From contig CALBPX010000060.1 in the NCBI GenBank assembly GCA_937899055.1, positions 1 through 20,783 on the forward strand: 20,783 bases of DNA, given 5' to 3'. The translations under genes were made by a program, and so were the position numbers. The notes beneath the pieces are model-generated. The model was not told the DNA's origin. It ran no database searches and worked only from the letters and a program-made list of their open reading frames with translations. The DNA comes from an uncultured Bacteroidales bacterium. GTDB lineage: Bacteria; Bacteroidota; Bacteroidia; Bacteroidales; UBA932. Positions 8,117 to 16,261 of the stretch are shown here, one piece after another (within the stretch, counting starts at the first letter, position 1; the number at the start of each line of letters is the position of its first letter).

Positions 8117-9732
8117 TTTGTCTGGCGGTATTTGACAGCAGCTTTTACAAAGTTTACAAATATCGGATGTGGCTTCATTACGGTACTCTTGAGCTCCGGA
8201 TGGAACTGCACGCCTATGAAGAAAGGATGCTGTTTCTGAGGTAGTTCCACAATTTCCACGAGACCGGTTTCGGGGTTGCGCCCGCTGAGGATCAGGCCGG
8301 CGTCTTCCATCTGCTTTTCATATCTTTCGTTAACCTCGTAGCGGTGGCGGTGACGTTCGCTGATGAGTTTTTCGCCGTAGATTCTGTAAGCCAGAGTGCC
8401 TTCCTTTATCTTGCAGGCGTAGGCTCCAAGCCGCATTGTTCCGCCCTTTGTGGTCAAGGTCTTCTGGTCTTCCATCAGGTCTATTACCGGAACGGTGGTC
8501 TGAGGCCTTACCTCGGTAGAGGAAGCGTCCTTGAGTTTGAGGACATTACGGGCAAACTCCATGACGGTTGCCTGCATTCCAAGGCAGATGCCGAAGAACG
8601 GAATCTTGTTTTCCCTTGCGTATTTTATGGCCAGAATCTTGCCCTCCACTCCGCGTCCTCCAAAGCCCGGGGCTACGAGTATTCCGTCCATAGAAGAAAG
8701 TTTTTCTTTGATGTTTGAGCCTGTAAGATATTCGCTGTGAACGGTATGCACATTTGCCTTGCAGTTGTTTGAGGTGCCGGCATGTACAAAGGCTTCCTGG
8801 ATTGATTTGTAGGCGTCCTGGAGCTCTACATATTTGCCTACAAGGGCAATGTCGCACTCGGTCTTGGGGTTGAACAGTTTCTTCAGAAAATCCTGCCAGT
8901 CTGAAAGGTTGGGCTGGGGAACATTCTTAAGTTTGAGTTTCTTGAGAACTACATCGTCCAGATGCTGGCTGTGCAGCAGCAGCGGAACTTCATATATGCT
9001 CTTTGCGTCCTGGTTTTCAAATACGGAATCTGCCTTGACATTGCAGAACAGGGCAATTTTCTTTTTCATTCCTTCCGGAAGCGACACTTCCGTACGGCAG
9101 ATTATGACATCCGGCTTTATTCCCTCCTGCTGCAACATTTTGACAGAGTGCTGAGTAGGTTTGGTCTTAAGCTCCTGAGCCGCATGTAGGAAAGGTATCA
9201 GCGTAAGGTGAATGACCATGCAGTCTCCGTCCGGCATTTCCCACTGAAGCTGCCTTACAGCCTCCAGAAACGGGGTGGATTCCATGTCGCCCACCGTTCC
9301 GCCGATTTCCGTAAGTATGATGTCATAGTTTCCGCTTTTGCCAAGAAGGGTCATCCTGCGCTTGATTTCGTCTGTAATATGAGGTATGATCTGTACGGTC
9401 TTTCCAAGATACAGGCCCTGTCTTTCGTTGTCTATTACGGTTTTGTATATCCTGCCCGTAGTTACATTATTGGACTGGGATGTAGGTACATTCAGAAACC
9501 TTTCATAGTGGCCGAGGTCAAGGTCGGTTTCGGCTCCGTCGTCCGTAACATAACATTCGCCGTGCTCGTAGGGGTTCAGCGTGCCCGGATCTACATTGAT
9601 ATATGGGTCAAACTTCTGTATTGTAACTCTGAGACCTCTTGACTGAAGAAGTTTTGCAAGAGAAGCGGCAACTATGCCCTTTCCGAGTGAAGAAACCACT
9701 CCGCCCGTTATGAATATATACTTTGTGTTCAT
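8113..9732 (-). CDS. pyrG: CTP synthase
   Basis: A 539-residue cytoplasmic enzyme that aminates UTP to CTP using ATP and glutamine. The N-terminal synthetase domain (about 1-270) shows ITGGVVSSLGKG at 9-20, the nucleotide-binding loop, and IGGTVGDMESTPF. The C-terminal class I glutamine amidotransferase domain (about 290-535) shows PGFGGRG, the nucleophile Cys in FGICLGMQ, and the His/Glu pair in VQFHPE. Length is normal (535-545). It is the first gene of a two-gene unit with the glutaminyl cyclase. A likely reason for the pairing is simple cotranscription rather than shared metabolism, although both enzymes handle glutamine-derived amide groups. Confidence 0.98.
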   Translation of the reverse strand: MNTKYIFITGGVVSSLGKGIVAASLAKLLQSRGLRVTIQKFDPYINVDPGTLNPYEHGECYVTDDGAETDLDLGHYERFLNVPTSQSNNVTTGRIYKTVIDNERQGLYLGKTVQIIPHITDEIKRRMTLLGKSGNYDIILTEIGGTVGDMESTPFLEAVRQLQWEMPDGDCMVIHLTLIPFLHAAQELKTKPTQHSVKMLQQEGIKPDVIICRTEVSLPEGMKKKIALFCNVKADSVFENQDAKSIYEVPLLLHSQHLDDVVLKKLKLKNVPQPNLSDWQDFLKKLFNPKTECDIALVGKYVELQDAYKSIQEAFVHAGTSNNCKANVHTVHSEYLTGSNIKEKLSSMDGILVAPGFGGRGVEGKILAIKYARENKIPFFGICLGMQATVMEFARNVLKLKDASSTEVRPQTTVPVIDLMEDQKTLTTKGGTMRLGAYACKIKEGTLAYRIYGEKLISERHRHRYEVNERYEKQMEDAGLILSGRNPETGLVEIVELPQKQHPFFIGVQFHPELKSTVMKPHPIFVNFVKAAVKYRQTK

Positions 9733-9754
9733 GCAATATTGTCTTAACGGGATA

Positions 9755-9785
9755 CAAACTTAATCAAAAAAACTCAATAAGGCAA
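9755..9785 (-). promoter_or_regulatory. Promoter of pyrG
   Basis: TTG (9785-9783), a 20-base spacer and TAAGTTTG (9762-9755) on the minus strand fit the Bacteroidetes consensus well. The expected leader before the ATG at 9732 is only about 15-20 bases, which leaves no room for an attenuator of the kind known upstream of pyrG in Gram-positive bacteria. Confidence 0.65.
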
Positions 9786-9808
9786 TTCCCGATATGTAAA
9801 CTTTCTGT

Positions 9809-9816
9809 TATATTTG
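9809..9816 (+). promoter_or_regulatory. -7 element of the thiamine uptake operon
   Basis: TATATTTG matches TAnnTTTG and lies 5 bases before the riboswitch P1 stem, so the transcript begins essentially at the riboswitch. The -33 region is weak (TTCC about 19 bases upstream). Confidence 0.65.
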
Positions 9817-9821
9817 CAGAC

Positions 9822-9896
9822 GCTTAGGGGTGCCGTCCGGCTGAGATCATACCCTTTAACCTGATGCGGGCAATGCCGCCGTAGGGAAAGTTAGGC
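9822..9896 (+). promoter_or_regulatory. TPP riboswitch (THI element)
   Basis: This RNA aptamer binds thiamine pyrophosphate and shuts off downstream genes. P1 is formed by GCTTA (9822-9826) and TAGGC (9892-9896). Conserved blocks follow in order: GGGGTGC, a very short P3 (GCC/GGC with a 4-base loop), CTGAGAT, ACCC, AACCTGAT, the GCGG/CCGC stem with CAATG between, and CGTAGGGAA. The 34 bases from its end to the ATG at 9931 show no terminator hairpin with a T-run, so control of translation start is more likely than transcription termination. Confidence 0.95.
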
Positions 9897-9930
9897 TTCT
9901 GCATTCCTGAGCTTTGTTAAAAGTTTGGTT

Positions 9931-12177
9931 ATGAAGAAGTTATTTTTATTTATCCTCGCCATTTTCTTTTCCTCAGCGATGAGTTTTTCGGCCGTTGCTC
10001 CGGAAGGTTTTGCATCCGACACACTTACCTCCGACAGGCTCGACAGCATAATTGTTTCGGTTTCAAGGGCCAGCCTCAAAACTCCTGTGGCTAATACCAA
10101 TATCGGAAAGAAGGAACTATCGGAAGCTCCGTCTTCATATTCACTTCCTATGATGCTTAACATGATGCCCTCTGTTGTGAGTACAACGGAAGGCGGGCTT
10201 GCCCTCGGATACAGCAACCTAAGGGTAAGGGGCAGCGATGCATCCAGAACCAATGTCACACTCAACGGCGTTGCCATAAACGACGGCGAAAGCCAGGAAG
10301 TCATCTGGGCCAACATACCGGCTCTTCAGTCGTTTCTGGAAAGCGTACAGCTCCAGAGGGGAGCCGGAACCAGCGTCAACGGCTCTGGGGCGTTCGGGGC
10401 CAGCCTAAACATGCAGACAAAGACTCCTTCTGCCCAGCCCTATGCAAATGCCGACTTGTCTTTTGGTTCCTACAAGACATTTCTTCAGGGCATTGCGGCC
10501 GGAACGGGCTCTTTGGGCAAGGACGGCAAAAACCGGTTCAATGTAGATTTGGCATATAACCATGGCCTTACCAGAGGTTACATACGCAATGCAAGGGCAA
10601 ACCTGAACTCCCTTCTGCTTTCGGCATCGTGGAGAAATTCGGGCAACTCCCTCAAGTTCATCTACATGATGGGCTCGCAGCATACAGGTATAACCTGGGA
10701 GGGCTGCCCTATGGACATCTATTACACCAACCGCCGGTACAATTCAGCCGGAGAATACTACGACGACCTCGGCAATCTCTGCTATTACGGTAACGAAACC
10801 GACAACTATGCCCAGCATCACTTCCAGCTGCATTACATACATCAGTTCTCAGACCGTCTGAGCCTCAGTTCCACATTGCATTTCACAAAGGGCAGCGGCT
10901 ATTATGAAAACTACAAGTACAATGTCAAATTCTCCAAGTACGGGCTTGAAAATCAGATCATAGACGGAGTTACATACAAAAAGACCGATGTAATCATACG
11001 CCAGAGCATGGACAATTCCTACATTGCCGGCAACCTGAACCTCAAATACAAATCAGACATTCTGGATTTTGCAACGGGCCTCAGCTACTCATTTTATGAC
11101 GGAGACCATTTTGGCAGGGTTCTTTGGAGCAAATACAACCAGAACATAGATTACTCCAACCGTTGGTACACAAACAACGGCAAAAAGGCCGATGCCAGCC
11201 TCTTTGCCAAGGCAGAAAGGGACATTGCAAAGGGTCTGACCGCATTTTTGGACCTGCAATACCGTCTGGTGAATTTCCGTATGGGCGGAATGGACAAAGA
11301 TTTTGTAAGCCTGAAAAATAAAAAGGACTATGGCTTTTTCAATCCCAAGGCCGGCCTTAATTTCCTCCTCAGCCCACATGACAGGCTGTATTCCAGCATA
11401 GGCATAGCTCAACGCGAACCCAGCCGTTCGGATATAAAGGAATCTATAAAGGCTTCAAAGCAGGATCAGCTCAAGAGCGAGCGTATGCTGGACTTTGAAC
11501 TCGGCTATCAGATGCGCCGCGGTGCTCTGGGGCTGGATCTTAACCTCTATTCCATGAACTATCACAACCAGCTGGTATCCACCGGAAGGCTCACGGAAAC
11601 CGGCTATGTGATTCAGGAGAACATACCCCACAGTTATCGCCGAGGAATAGAACTGAGCCTGTCTTACTCTCCGGTAAAAGAGTTTACCTTTTTCGGTTCA
11701 GCCACAATGTCCAGAAACAGGCTCAGGAACTACACGCTGTTTGTAGATGCTTATGACAATGCCGATGACTGGAATCCGGTTGCCCAGAAACAGGTGTTTC
11801 TGAAAAGCTCCAAGCTTACACTTTCGCCCGAATTCATAGCCGCCTCGGGCATATCCGTAAGTCCATGGGAGAATTCGTCCATATCGCTGAAGGCAAAGCA
11901 TGTTGGGCGGCAGTATGTAGATAATTCCAGCCTGGAAGTTGCCAAAGTGCCTTCCTACTTTACCATGAGCCTGGATGCTTCAAAGATATTCGAGATACAG
12001 GGCAAATATAAACTACGCATTTCATTTTGCGTAGATAACCTTTTGAACAGCAAGTATTATTCCTACGGATGGATATACCGGGCAGTATTTGATGACGGCT
12101 CTGCTGACTATGTGGAAAAAGGCGTTTACGCCCAGGCCCGGATTCACTTTATAGGCAAGATTGGTTTTGCTTTCTAG
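9931..12177 (+). CDS. TonB-dependent outer membrane receptor, probable thiamine transporter (OMthi-type)
   Basis: A 748-residue outer membrane protein using TonB energy to import a nutrient. ATG 9931 is chosen over an upstream TTG because it begins a regular signal peptide (MKKLFLFILA...). The plug domain covers about 38-165, with the typical blocks NLRVRGSDASRTNVTLNG (96-113), IPALQSFLESVQLQRG (129-144) and GAFGASLNMQT (153-163). The remainder is the 22-strand barrel, ending in aromatic GKIGFAF. No N-terminal carboxypeptidase-like repeat domain is present, so it resembles the vitamin-type receptors more than SusC. A TPP riboswitch directly upstream and PnuT two bases downstream make thiamine or a thiamine phosphate the probable substrate; this pairing is known from Bacteroides. 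Confidence 0.9.
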   Translation: MKKLFLFILAIFFSSAMSFSAVAPEGFASDTLTSDRLDSIIVSVSRASLKTPVANTNIGKKELSEAPSSYSLPMMLNMMPSVVSTTEGGLALGYSNLRVRGSDASRTNVTLNGVAINDGESQEVIWANIPALQSFLESVQLQRGAGTSVNGSGAFGASLNMQTKTPSAQPYANADLSFGSYKTFLQGIAAGTGSLGKDGKNRFNVDLAYNHGLTRGYIRNARANLNSLLLSASWRNSGNSLKFIYMMGSQHTGITWEGCPMDIYYTNRRYNSAGEYYDDLGNLCYYGNETDNYAQHHFQLHYIHQFSDRLSLSSTLHFTKGSGYYENYKYNVKFSKYGLENQIIDGVTYKKTDVIIRQSMDNSYIAGNLNLKYKSDILDFATGLSYSFYDGDHFGRVLWSKYNQNIDYSNRWYTNNGKKADASLFAKAERDIAKGLTAFLDLQYRLVNFRMGGMDKDFVSLKNKKDYGFFNPKAGLNFLLSPHDRLYSSIGIAQREPSRSDIKESIKASKQDQLKSERMLDFELGYQMRRGALGLDLNLYSMNYHNQLVSTGRLTETGYVIQENIPHSYRRGIELSLSYSPVKEFTFFGSATMSRNRLRNYTLFVDAYDNADDWNPVAQKQVFLKSSKLTLSPEFIAASGISVSPWENSSISLKAKHVGRQYVDNSSLEVAKVPSYFTMSLDASKIFEIQGKYKLRISFCVDNLLNSKYYSYGWIYRAVFDDGSADYVEKGVYAQARIHFIGKIGFAF

Positions 12178-12179
12178 TC

Positions 12180-12791
12180 ATGGAGGAATTTTGGACATAT
12201 CTGGGCCAGAACTGGCTGGAAATCTTTTCTTTGGTTACGGGCATCATATTCCTTGTCCTGGAGGTGATGCAGAAGAATGTCATGTGGCTGGTGTGCATAT
12301 TCTCGTCTGCGGTATGTTCCATAGTCTTTTTTTCGGAAAAGCTCTATGCCTCAATGGCCCTGAACATTTATTACGTGATTACGGCTTTCTGGGGGCTGTA
12401 TGTATGGATCAGAGATTCCCGAAAAATGAAATCCGGGGAGGAGAACCAAGGCAAAATCCACCTCCGCAAGCTCAACCGGAAGGTGGCCCTGATAAGCCTT
12501 GTCTGCCTTGCAGTATTTACCCCTTTGCTCAAAGACCTTCTGGTATTGCTCGGCGACAGTTCCTCGATACTTGACGCTACAGCCTTGGTGCTGAGCATCA
12601 TAGGAACAATATGGCTGATTCAGTCTTATCTTGAGCAATGGTTTGTATGGATAATGGCCGATATGATATCTACGGCCATGTGCCTGAGTCAGAGGATGTA
12701 CTGGATGGCTGCCCTCTATGCTTTCTACACCCTTTCCGCCGTTTATGGATATTGGCATTGGAAAAGGAACGGCATTTATGTTAATAAATGA
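12180..12791 (+). CDS. pnuT: Thiamine transporter PnuT (PnuC family)
   Basis: A 203-residue inner membrane protein of the PnuC/PnuT family, which moves vitamin precursors by facilitated diffusion followed by intracellular phosphorylation. Hydrophobic segments lie at about 13-32, 35-54, 60-78, 100-118, 128-147, 149-167 and 170-190. Family motifs are AFWGLYVWIRDSR (69-81) and the C-terminal ALYAFYTLSAVYGYWHWKR, where PnuC proteins have the Y-x-W-x-W-type substrate-gating helix. Position in a TPP-riboswitch operon points to thiamine rather than nicotinamide riboside. It starts two bases after the receptor stop. Bacteroides operons of this type often add a thiamine pyrophosphokinase gene; none follows here, so trapping of the substrate must depend on a kinase encoded elsewhere. 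Confidence 0.9.
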   Translation: MEEFWTYLGQNWLEIFSLVTGIIFLVLEVMQKNVMWLVCIFSSAVCSIVFFSEKLYASMALNIYYVITAFWGLYVWIRDSRKMKSGEENQGKIHLRKLNRKVALISLVCLAVFTPLLKDLLVLLGDSSSILDATALVLSIIGTIWLIQSYLEQWFVWIMADMISTAMCLSQRMYWMAALYAFYTLSAVYGYWHWKRNGIYVNK

Positions 12792-12795
12792 CCCG

Positions 12796-12827
12796 TTTCC
12801 AGGTGCAGTAGTTTTTATTTATATTTG
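12796..12827 (+). promoter_or_regulatory. Promoter of the DUF4421-like gene
   Basis: TTTC, a 20-base spacer and TATATTTG (12820-12827), 26 bases before the ATG at 12854, fit the Bacteroidetes pattern. The element makes the gene independent of the riboswitch operon just upstream. Confidence 0.65.
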
Positions 12828-12853
12828 CATACCAGGAATACAGGCTTAATACC

Positions 12854-13981
12854 ATGAAAAAACTGACGAGAGCAGCATTCTTGCTGTTATTTATTTCCTC
12901 TGCGGCTATGGCCCAGACTGTTGAAGATGATTTCAATACCTCTGGTGGAAGAAAACCTTTCAAAGAAAGCAAGATATCTAACCTTGCCGGCCGTCTGACC
13001 GACTATCTTGAAAAAATAGAGCTCAAAGGTGTGGATACCAACTATGTGGGTGCTCCAAAGCGGAAGTGGTCTTTCTTTGCAAACACATATCTGGCAGATG
13101 TCCACCTGAAACTGCAGAGCAATGGTCTGAGGGATGAGGAAGAAGTCCTGGATATAGGCAAGATCAAGATAAACCTGCATTCAAAGCTTCAAGACCAGGC
13201 TTCCCTGGGAGCATATTTCATGGGATACGGACTCAGTTATTCCTGGGATATCAACAAGCACTACAATAAAGACCTTTCGCTCTCCATGTATGCATCGCGA
13301 TTTGGGGGAGAAGTCAGGTTTCATTCTACCAAGTCTGTTGAAGGGCGACTCACAATCAAGAGTCAGGACGAATTGTTTGATAAACTTAAAGAACCGATAA
13401 ACAAAGGTACAACCAAGATAGAATCTTTCATACTCAACGCATATTATGTATTCAGTCCCAAGAAGTTCTCATACAATGCGGCAATGAGTTATTCAAAAAT
13501 CCAGAAAAAAAGTGCGGGGAGCTTCATTGCCGGCCTTACGCTTTTCCAGAACAGGATGTCCATGTATGATGTTGAAAATCCGGATGTGTCTGTCGTGACT
13601 CTGCTTATGAGCGGTGTGGACAAGATCCAGATCAAACAGGGGGCAGTGGGTGTTGGGTATGCCTATAACTGGGTTCCTGCCAAGGGTTTCAATTTCCACA
13701 TATCCGGCCTGCCTATGCTTTTGGTTACCACAAGATCTGTTACCAAGGCAACAGGAATGTGGTCGGATGAGCAGCAGGCTGTTCAGCGCAAGCTCTTTGG
13801 AGGCAATACACACGTGTCATATACTTATATGCTCAGAGGATCAGCCAGTTACCGTCCCAATGACAGGTTCATCGTAGGAATTTCAGGCTTCTTCAATCAC
13901 TTCCGGGTAGGGCACAAAGGCTCTTATTACACCAGCACCGACGACTGGATAGCCCGTGCCTTTGTAGGTTTCTATTTCTAG
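12854..13981 (+). CDS. DUF4421-like outer membrane protein
   Basis: A 375-residue exported protein of unknown function. The signal peptide ends A-M-A20/Q21. A segment with VDTNYVGAPKRKW (about 60-72) followed by alternating hydrophobic strands, and the C-terminal ending WIARAFVGFYF with a terminal Phe, point to an outer-membrane beta-barrel of the DUF4421 group, common in Bacteroidetes. No enzymatic motif is seen. It has its own promoter and converges on the DUF5723-like gene; the two stop codons are one base apart, so their transcripts must overlap. Confidence 0.6.
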   Translation: MKKLTRAAFLLLFISSAAMAQTVEDDFNTSGGRKPFKESKISNLAGRLTDYLEKIELKGVDTNYVGAPKRKWSFFANTYLADVHLKLQSNGLRDEEEVLDIGKIKINLHSKLQDQASLGAYFMGYGLSYSWDINKHYNKDLSLSMYASRFGGEVRFHSTKSVEGRLTIKSQDELFDKLKEPINKGTTKIESFILNAYYVFSPKKFSYNAAMSYSKIQKKSAGSFIAGLTLFQNRMSMYDVENPDVSVVTLLMSGVDKIQIKQGAVGVGYAYNWVPAKGFNFHISGLPMLLVTTRSVTKATGMWSDEQQAVQRKLFGGNTHVSYTYMLRGSASYRPNDRFIVGISGFFNHFRVGHKGSYYTSTDDWIARAFVGFYF

Positions 13982-13982
13982 C

Positions 13983-15431
13983 CTAATAGGACACTGGTCT
14001 TGATTTCTTGATTTCGCGCTTTTTATACGGATTGTGCCCCAGCAGGTAGCCGACCCCGAAAACCACATTGGTATTGGCTTCATATACAGGCAGAAGCTGT
14101 GGAGTCATGTTGTAGTAGTACTGATCGGTCCCTATGAATGCGTTGAACTTTTTGGCATAGACATTTATCATTCCTCCCACTGAATTGCCGTATGTGGTTT
14201 TTGCAGTATTAATGGAGAAACTCAGCCAGTCCAGCGGAGCAAAGTTCAGCGAGGCTCTGATTTCGTTATAGCGATTGATGTTACTGTTTCTGGAATAACC
14301 CATGATTCCAACAGACATCTTATTGTAGAAAGGCATCTTGAATTCGGCGCCAACCGTGAATGTTGCAGACAGGCTCTGAGTGGTAAAGTTTTTCTTTTCG
14401 GGCAGGAATTCATACATGCTCCTGAACTTGTGGATTATGTCGTTGAGTGCATCACCGATGTTCCCGATGGTAGAGTCGATATCGGTGTTGTCATATATCC
14501 AGGTATTTCCAAAGTTCTGGCCGTTGACCTTGTTTCTCCAAACGATCACACCAAGATCAACCAGAGAGGCTGAAACGTTTATGTAATCGTTGATTTCATA
14601 CCTTATTCCCAGATCCACGGCTCCTCCAAAACCTCCGAAACCTATCGGGCGGTATTTTACACCTTCCAAATCCAATTGTTCGTAATAATACTCCCCGGAC
14701 ATGGCTCCCTTTTTTCTGCGGTCTTTAATGCCTCCTCCTGCGGCAGTGATGGTTGCATAGGAGTAAACAGACCATTCGTCTCCATTTAGATTTGCAAACA
14801 TCTCCTTGATTTTCAGATTGATCCTGTTGATTCCCAGAATGAGTTTAGCCCTGGCTCCAACGGTGAACTTTCCAAATTTTGCAGAAGTACCGCCTGCAAA
14901 TTCCATGAATGTACGGGTGTAGCCGTACACATTTGAAAGATCGTAAGAGAAATCGTCTATATCGCCGCCTTTGAGGAAACTGAAAAGGTTGTATGGCAGC
15001 TTTGCACTGGTGTTGTTCCTCCAGTTGATTTCAAAGGTCTGGAAGATGTCTTTTCCCTTGTACTTTGTCCAAAAACCTGTGGAAGCAATGTTGTAGCTGA
15101 CGTTTACGCCAATCCTGTTGGTGCTTTTGAGCTTTCCCAGAAATTCGTTCCTGTCAACCGACGGATGCAGGAAAGTTGCCAGTTTCCCTTCCTTTGGGTA
15201 GAAGAATGTTGACATTCCAACATTGCTGTTTGAGCCGAAATTGACATTGCTGAGCAGTCCTCCGATGAAATTCTTCTTGGTTGTGAAGGCCGGATTGAGA
15301 CGGTAGGAATAAGTGTAGTTGTCTATGAAATATGCGCTTTGAAGATCCTGAGACCAAGATTGAGATGGCTTTGAACCCAGAATGACAACAGCGGTTGCAA
15401 ATAGTCTGAAAATATGATGTATTGTTTTCAT
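13983..15431 (-). CDS. DUF5723-like outer membrane beta-barrel protein
   Basis: A 482-residue exported protein. The frame is open further upstream, but ATG 15431 gives a proper signal peptide cleaved at S27/Q28, and it avoids overlapping the preceding gene. The mature N-terminus SAYFIDNYTYSYRLNPAF, the segment around GGLLSNVNFGSNSNVG, and FLHPSVDRNEFLGKL are characteristic of the DUF5723 family, distant relatives of PorP/SprF-like barrels. Many amphipathic strands follow, though the final residues are basic and polar rather than aromatic. It lies 28 bases after the lipoprotein gene, so both form an operon. The function is unknown; family members are probably surface-structure components or porin-like proteins. 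Confidence 0.65.
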   Translation of the reverse strand: MKTIHHIFRLFATAVVILGSKPSQSWSQDLQSAYFIDNYTYSYRLNPAFTTKKNFIGGLLSNVNFGSNSNVGMSTFFYPKEGKLATFLHPSVDRNEFLGKLKSTNRIGVNVSYNIASTGFWTKYKGKDIFQTFEINWRNNTSAKLPYNLFSFLKGGDIDDFSYDLSNVYGYTRTFMEFAGGTSAKFGKFTVGARAKLILGINRINLKIKEMFANLNGDEWSVYSYATITAAGGGIKDRRKKGAMSGEYYYEQLDLEGVKYRPIGFGGFGGAVDLGIRYEINDYINVSASLVDLGVIVWRNKVNGQNFGNTWIYDNTDIDSTIGNIGDALNDIIHKFRSMYEFLPEKKNFTTQSLSATFTVGAEFKMPFYNKMSVGIMGYSRNSNINRYNEIRASLNFAPLDWLSFSINTAKTTYGNSVGGMINVYAKKFNAFIGTDQYYYNMTPQLLPVYEANTNVVFGVGYLLGHNPYKKREIKKSRPVSY

Positions 15432-15459
15432 TATCAATTTATTGAAGTTGAACGCCGGT

Positions 15460-16146
15460 CTATTCCTCAGCAGAATCATCTGTTTTCCTTACCCTGAAAT
15501 TTATGCCCTGAGGAAGCTGAAGCTTCACATTCTTGAGGGCGAGCCCCCTGTGTTTGTCAATCAGGAAGGAGGTTTCAGGCATTTTCCTGACCAGCAACTT
15601 TATGCAAATTCCATCGAATCCGAATCCGGAAGTCTGCCCGGGTTCTATCCTGACGATTCCGGTAGCAAGGCCGGGGCTTTCCTCGCTTCCAGACGGTACG
15701 GTAATGTCATCGAGGATGGCAGCTACGTTTGGAATTTTATTTCTCAAACTATCTATTACATAGCAGCTTAGTTCAAAATCAAACGGAAGTGTATTGTTGA
15801 ATGTGATGAAAAACTTGATGGCAGGCACCCCGAAATCTGAAAGATCCACAAACGACAATCCGTGGAGTTCATAGTGCCCGAGTTCAAAGTTGGTCAGTAT
15901 TTCTCCGGCAGGGTCATATACAAAATTGCTGTCTTCGTCTTTTATGAAATACTCCCTGGCATCTTCTGTCAGAAGGCTGTTTATCCTTATGCGGCTGAAG
16001 TTGCCGATTGGAACTATCACCTGGCTTCCGGCATTGATTTTATAGTCCATGTTCTTGTCTTTTAAGCTGTAGTCCTTATCAACCTTACATGATGAGAACA
16101 TTGATGCCCCAGCAAGTATTATTAGAAATATGAATGACGGTTTCAT
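15460..16146 (-). CDS. Hypothetical lipoprotein, partner of the DUF5723-like barrel
   Basis: A 228-residue lipoprotein with an N-terminal hydrophobic segment and candidate lipid-modified cysteine C20 in MFSSC. The mature part is predicted all-beta, with an immunoglobulin-like look (for example FFITFNNTLPFDFELSCYV near 110-130), and contains no catalytic motif. I do not recognise the family. It starts an operon with the outer membrane barrel gene 28 bases downstream, so it may be an accessory lipoprotein for that barrel. Its promoter interleaves with that of the divergent FadL-type gene. Confidence 0.7.
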   Translation of the reverse strand: MKPSFIFLIILAGASMFSSCKVDKDYSLKDKNMDYKINAGSQVIVPIGNFSRIRINSLLTEDAREYFIKDEDSNFVYDPAGEILTNFELGHYELHGLSFVDLSDFGVPAIKFFITFNNTLPFDFELSCYVIDSLRNKIPNVAAILDDITVPSGSEESPGLATGIVRIEPGQTSGFGFDGICIKLLVRKMPETSFLIDKHRGLALKNVKLQLPQGINFRVRKTDDSAEE

Positions 16147-16186
16147 GACTTTCTGACCTGATGATTGTTTATCTTAAAATCTATGG

Positions 16187-16220
16187 CAAAGGTATTAAAT
16201 AATTTGAAGTGAAGGCCAAA
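16187..16220 (-). promoter_or_regulatory. Promoter of the lipoprotein/DUF5723 operon
   Basis: TTTG (16220-16217), a 22-base spacer and TACCTTTG (16194-16187) on the minus strand. The ATG lies 40 bases downstream at 16146. Confidence 0.55.
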
Positions 16221-16233
16221 TGAATTATATTTG
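16203..16233 (+). promoter_or_regulatory. Promoter of the FadL-type gene
   Basis: TTTG (16203-16206), a 19-base spacer and TATATTTG (16226-16233) is the best consensus match in the window. It overlaps the -33 part of the opposite promoter. Confidence 0.75.
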
Positions 16234-16261
16234 CTCCCAATTTAATTTTAAAAGTTCAAAA

